Below are positions 62,905 to 64,000 of a DNA stretch of 64,000 nucleotides, piece by piece (position 1 is the first letter of the stretch; each line of letters starts with the position of its first letter). The notes beneath the pieces are model-generated. The model searched no databases. It was not told where the DNA came from and saw only the letters and a program-made list of their open reading frames with translations. The DNA is taken from assembly GCA_963747375.1 (NCBI GenBank), contig CAVVFL010000002.1, positions 1-64,000 of the forward strand, in the 5' to 3' direction. Position numbers and translations under genes: made by a program. Source of the stretch: Sva-07 sp963747375 (GTDB lineage Bacteria; Actinomycetota; Acidimicrobiia; Acidimicrobiales; Ilumatobacteraceae).

Positions 62905-63451
62905 ATGCAGCCGCACCAGGACGAACTCCGCCAGCGCATCCGATCAGACGTTGCGGCCAGGGTGCCGGTCGATCAGCGCGAGGCCGACTCGGTCGTGGCG
63001 TTCCTGGCCGCATTCGACCAGCTGGCGGCCCCGCTCGATCAGGACGTCGACGTCGTCCATGTGACCGGATCCGGCATCGTGGTCGGCCCACGCGGCGTGG
63101 TGCTCCTCGAACACAAGCGGCTCGGCATCTGGCTGCAGCCGGGTGGTCACATCGATCCCGGTGAGACCCCGTGGGACGCGGCGCTGCGCGAGAGTCGTGA
63201 GGAGACCGGCCTCGACGTCCACTTCGCCGGGCCCGTCGACGATTTCGGCGTTCCCGAGCTGATCCATGTCGACGTGCACGACGGCGGGCGCGGCCACACG
63301 CATCTCGACCTGCGCTATCTCATCGACGGCGGAAGACGCCGACCCGGCCCCACCGGAGGGCGAGAGCCAGCAGATCGGCTGGTTCAGCTGGGATGCGGCG
63401 ATCGAGCGCGCCGACCCCGGCCTGCGCGGCATCCTGCTCGCGCTGCGCTGA
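62905..63451 (+). CDS. NUDIX hydrolase (one frameshift)
   Basis: About 182 aa. Helical N-terminal part (MQPHQDELRQRIRSDVAARV, VVAFLAAFDQLAAPLDQDVD), then the NUDIX fold: VVHVTGSGIVVGPRGVVLLE, HKRLGIWLQPGGHIDPGETP and the complete Nudix box GxxxxxEx7REUxEExGU in GGHIDPGETPWDAALRESRE-ETGLD. An indel near 63335 leads to ESQQIGWFSWDAAIERADPG. Start ATG 62905 with GGAG close before. Hydrolyses a nucleoside diphosphate linked to another group; substrate unknown. Confidence 0.75.
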
Positions 63452-63493
63452 CGCCCGTGCAGCACCCGCAACCCCCGCAGCCCCCGCAACCCC

Positions 63494-63542
63494 GAAATTC
63501 TCCTGGCAGTGCGCGCTGGGCGCGCACCTACGGGAGAATTTC
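63494..63542. repeat. Hairpin of the GAAATTC family, copy 2
   Basis: Outer arms GAAATTCTCC (63494-63503) and GGAGAATTTC (63533-63542), inner arms GTGCGCGC (63509-63516) and GCGCGCAC (63520-63527). Same layout as the hairpin at 32038-32100. It lies between convergent genes and touches the desaturase stop, so here it may also end transcription. Confidence 0.6.
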
Positions 63543-64000
63543 AGCAGTGGGAGTAGGTGTGCCAGGTGCCGGTGTCGAAGTCGTGGAGCTTGCACGCCTT
63601 CGTCGAGCGGAGGTAGTCGCGGATCCTGATCGGCTGTTCGACGACCTCGTCGGGGAACGCATCGGCGATGGCCCGCGCCGCTTCGGTGAGCCGGTAGCAC
63701 GGGATCTGCATGTCGACGTGGTGGGGGATGTGGACCATGATCCAGTGGAAGAAGAGCTCCCAACCCGGTGGCCCCCACAGGATCGTGGTGCCCTCGACCT
63801 GGCCGCGGAACCGGTTCCATTCCCGACGGGGCCACCACCGGATGTCCGGTGCGATGTGGTGCACGTGGACCACCCAGCCGATCGCCTGGCAGAAGAGCAG
63901 GAACGGAATCACGACGACCTTGACCCACTGCCAGACCCCGCCGACTCCGTCGACGGCGACGAGTGCGACCAACGTGCCGATGGCGTAGAACGCGACGAGG
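63541..64000 (-). CDS. Fatty acid desaturase, C-terminal part (cut by the window edge)
   Basis: The last 150 or so residues of a membrane fatty acid desaturase/hydroxylase. A hydrophobic helix WVKVVVIPFLLFCQAIGW is followed by the histidine boxes VVHVHHIAPDIRWW and MVHIPHHVDMQIPCYRLTEA (HxxHH), which bind the di-iron centre. Ends TGTWHTYSHC. The frame is open to base 64000, so the N-terminal half lies outside. No stop or frameshift seen in the visible part. Inserts a double bond in a fatty acyl chain; position unknown. Confidence 0.85.
   Translation of the reverse strand, partial: LVAFYAIGTLVALVAVDGVGGVWQWVKVVVIPFLLFCQAIGWVVHVHHIAPDIRWWPRREWNRFRGQVEGTTILWGPPGWELFFHWIMVHIPHHVDMQIPCYRLTEAARAIADAFPDEVVEQPIRIRDYLRSTKACKLHDFDTGTWHTYSHC

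Noticed and set aside
1..64000. CRISPR arrays, tRNA and rRNA genes, phage integrase and attachment sites
   Set aside because: No regularly spaced direct repeats, no tRNA-like T-arm with acceptor pairing, no rRNA sequence and no tyrosine or serine integrase could be found on either strand.

Overview
The window is high-GC DNA whose protein families point to an actinobacterium of the class Acidimicrobiia (Ilumatobacter-like). The clues are a homodimeric AceE, DUF222/HNH and SWIM/DUF5691 genes, secreted proteins with repeats ending in 'VDTR', and many start codons that follow a TAnnnT box by 5-11 nt, as in leaderless actinobacterial mRNAs. This placement is inference; there is no rRNA in the window. 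I see no tRNA, rRNA or CRISPR array.

Bases 1-24235 are a surface-polysaccharide locus. They hold nucleotide-sugar enzymes (an FdtA-like ketoisomerase with a DegT/FdtB-like aminotransferase; Gmd and Fcl for GDP-L-fucose), about ten GT2 and GT4 glycosyltransferases, two polytopic GT-C-like membrane proteins, a methyltransferase, two small coiled-coil proteins and a Wzm/Wzt exporter whose two genes diverge. In the first 13 kb nearly every gene is broken by several frameshifts although the protein motifs are well kept, and GC looks lower there. This fits consensus indel errors better than decay. Frameshifts become rarer after about 29 kb but do not vanish.

From 24.2 to 41 kb lie a secreted repeat protein, a YfhO-like membrane protein, an HhH-GPD protein, aceE, rnhA, a secreted SpoIID/LytB protein with the same repeats, an SDR, a MarR-argJ pair, and an overlapping chain of epimerase, FAD oxidoreductase and SRPBCC genes. 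At 41077-41682 is the best novelty candidate: a DsbE/TlpA-like lipoprotein with an in-frame TGA exactly where the first cysteine of the thioredoxin CxxC motif should be, followed by a hairpin that meets the usual bacterial SECIS rules. It is a likely selenoprotein.

From 42.2 to 46.9 kb lpd, a 2-oxoacid dehydrogenase E2 gene and a single gene fusing LipB to LipA form a lipoylation and 2-oxoacid dehydrogenase operon. It overlaps the first gene of a set of SWIM, DUF5691, MoxR-AAA, DUF5682 and vWA genes (46.9-58.1 kb), whose function I do not know. In this genome the set is split by a BNR-repeat/MoaD-like pair, an IS3-like element and a DUF222/HNH gene. Then come an NfuA-N-like protein, a CarH-like B12-binding regulator with an excisionase-type HTH, an ImuA/ImuB pair, an OmpR-type regulator without the phospho-acceptor Asp, a NUDIX hydrolase and the end of a fatty acid desaturase cut by the window edge.

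Three families of dispersed palindromes occur in intergenic gaps, each in two copies. Many same-strand neighbours overlap by GTGA, ATGA or TTGA, which suggests tight translational coupling. Where a gene is frameshifted, the coordinates give the extent of the reconstructed gene, not one open frame.
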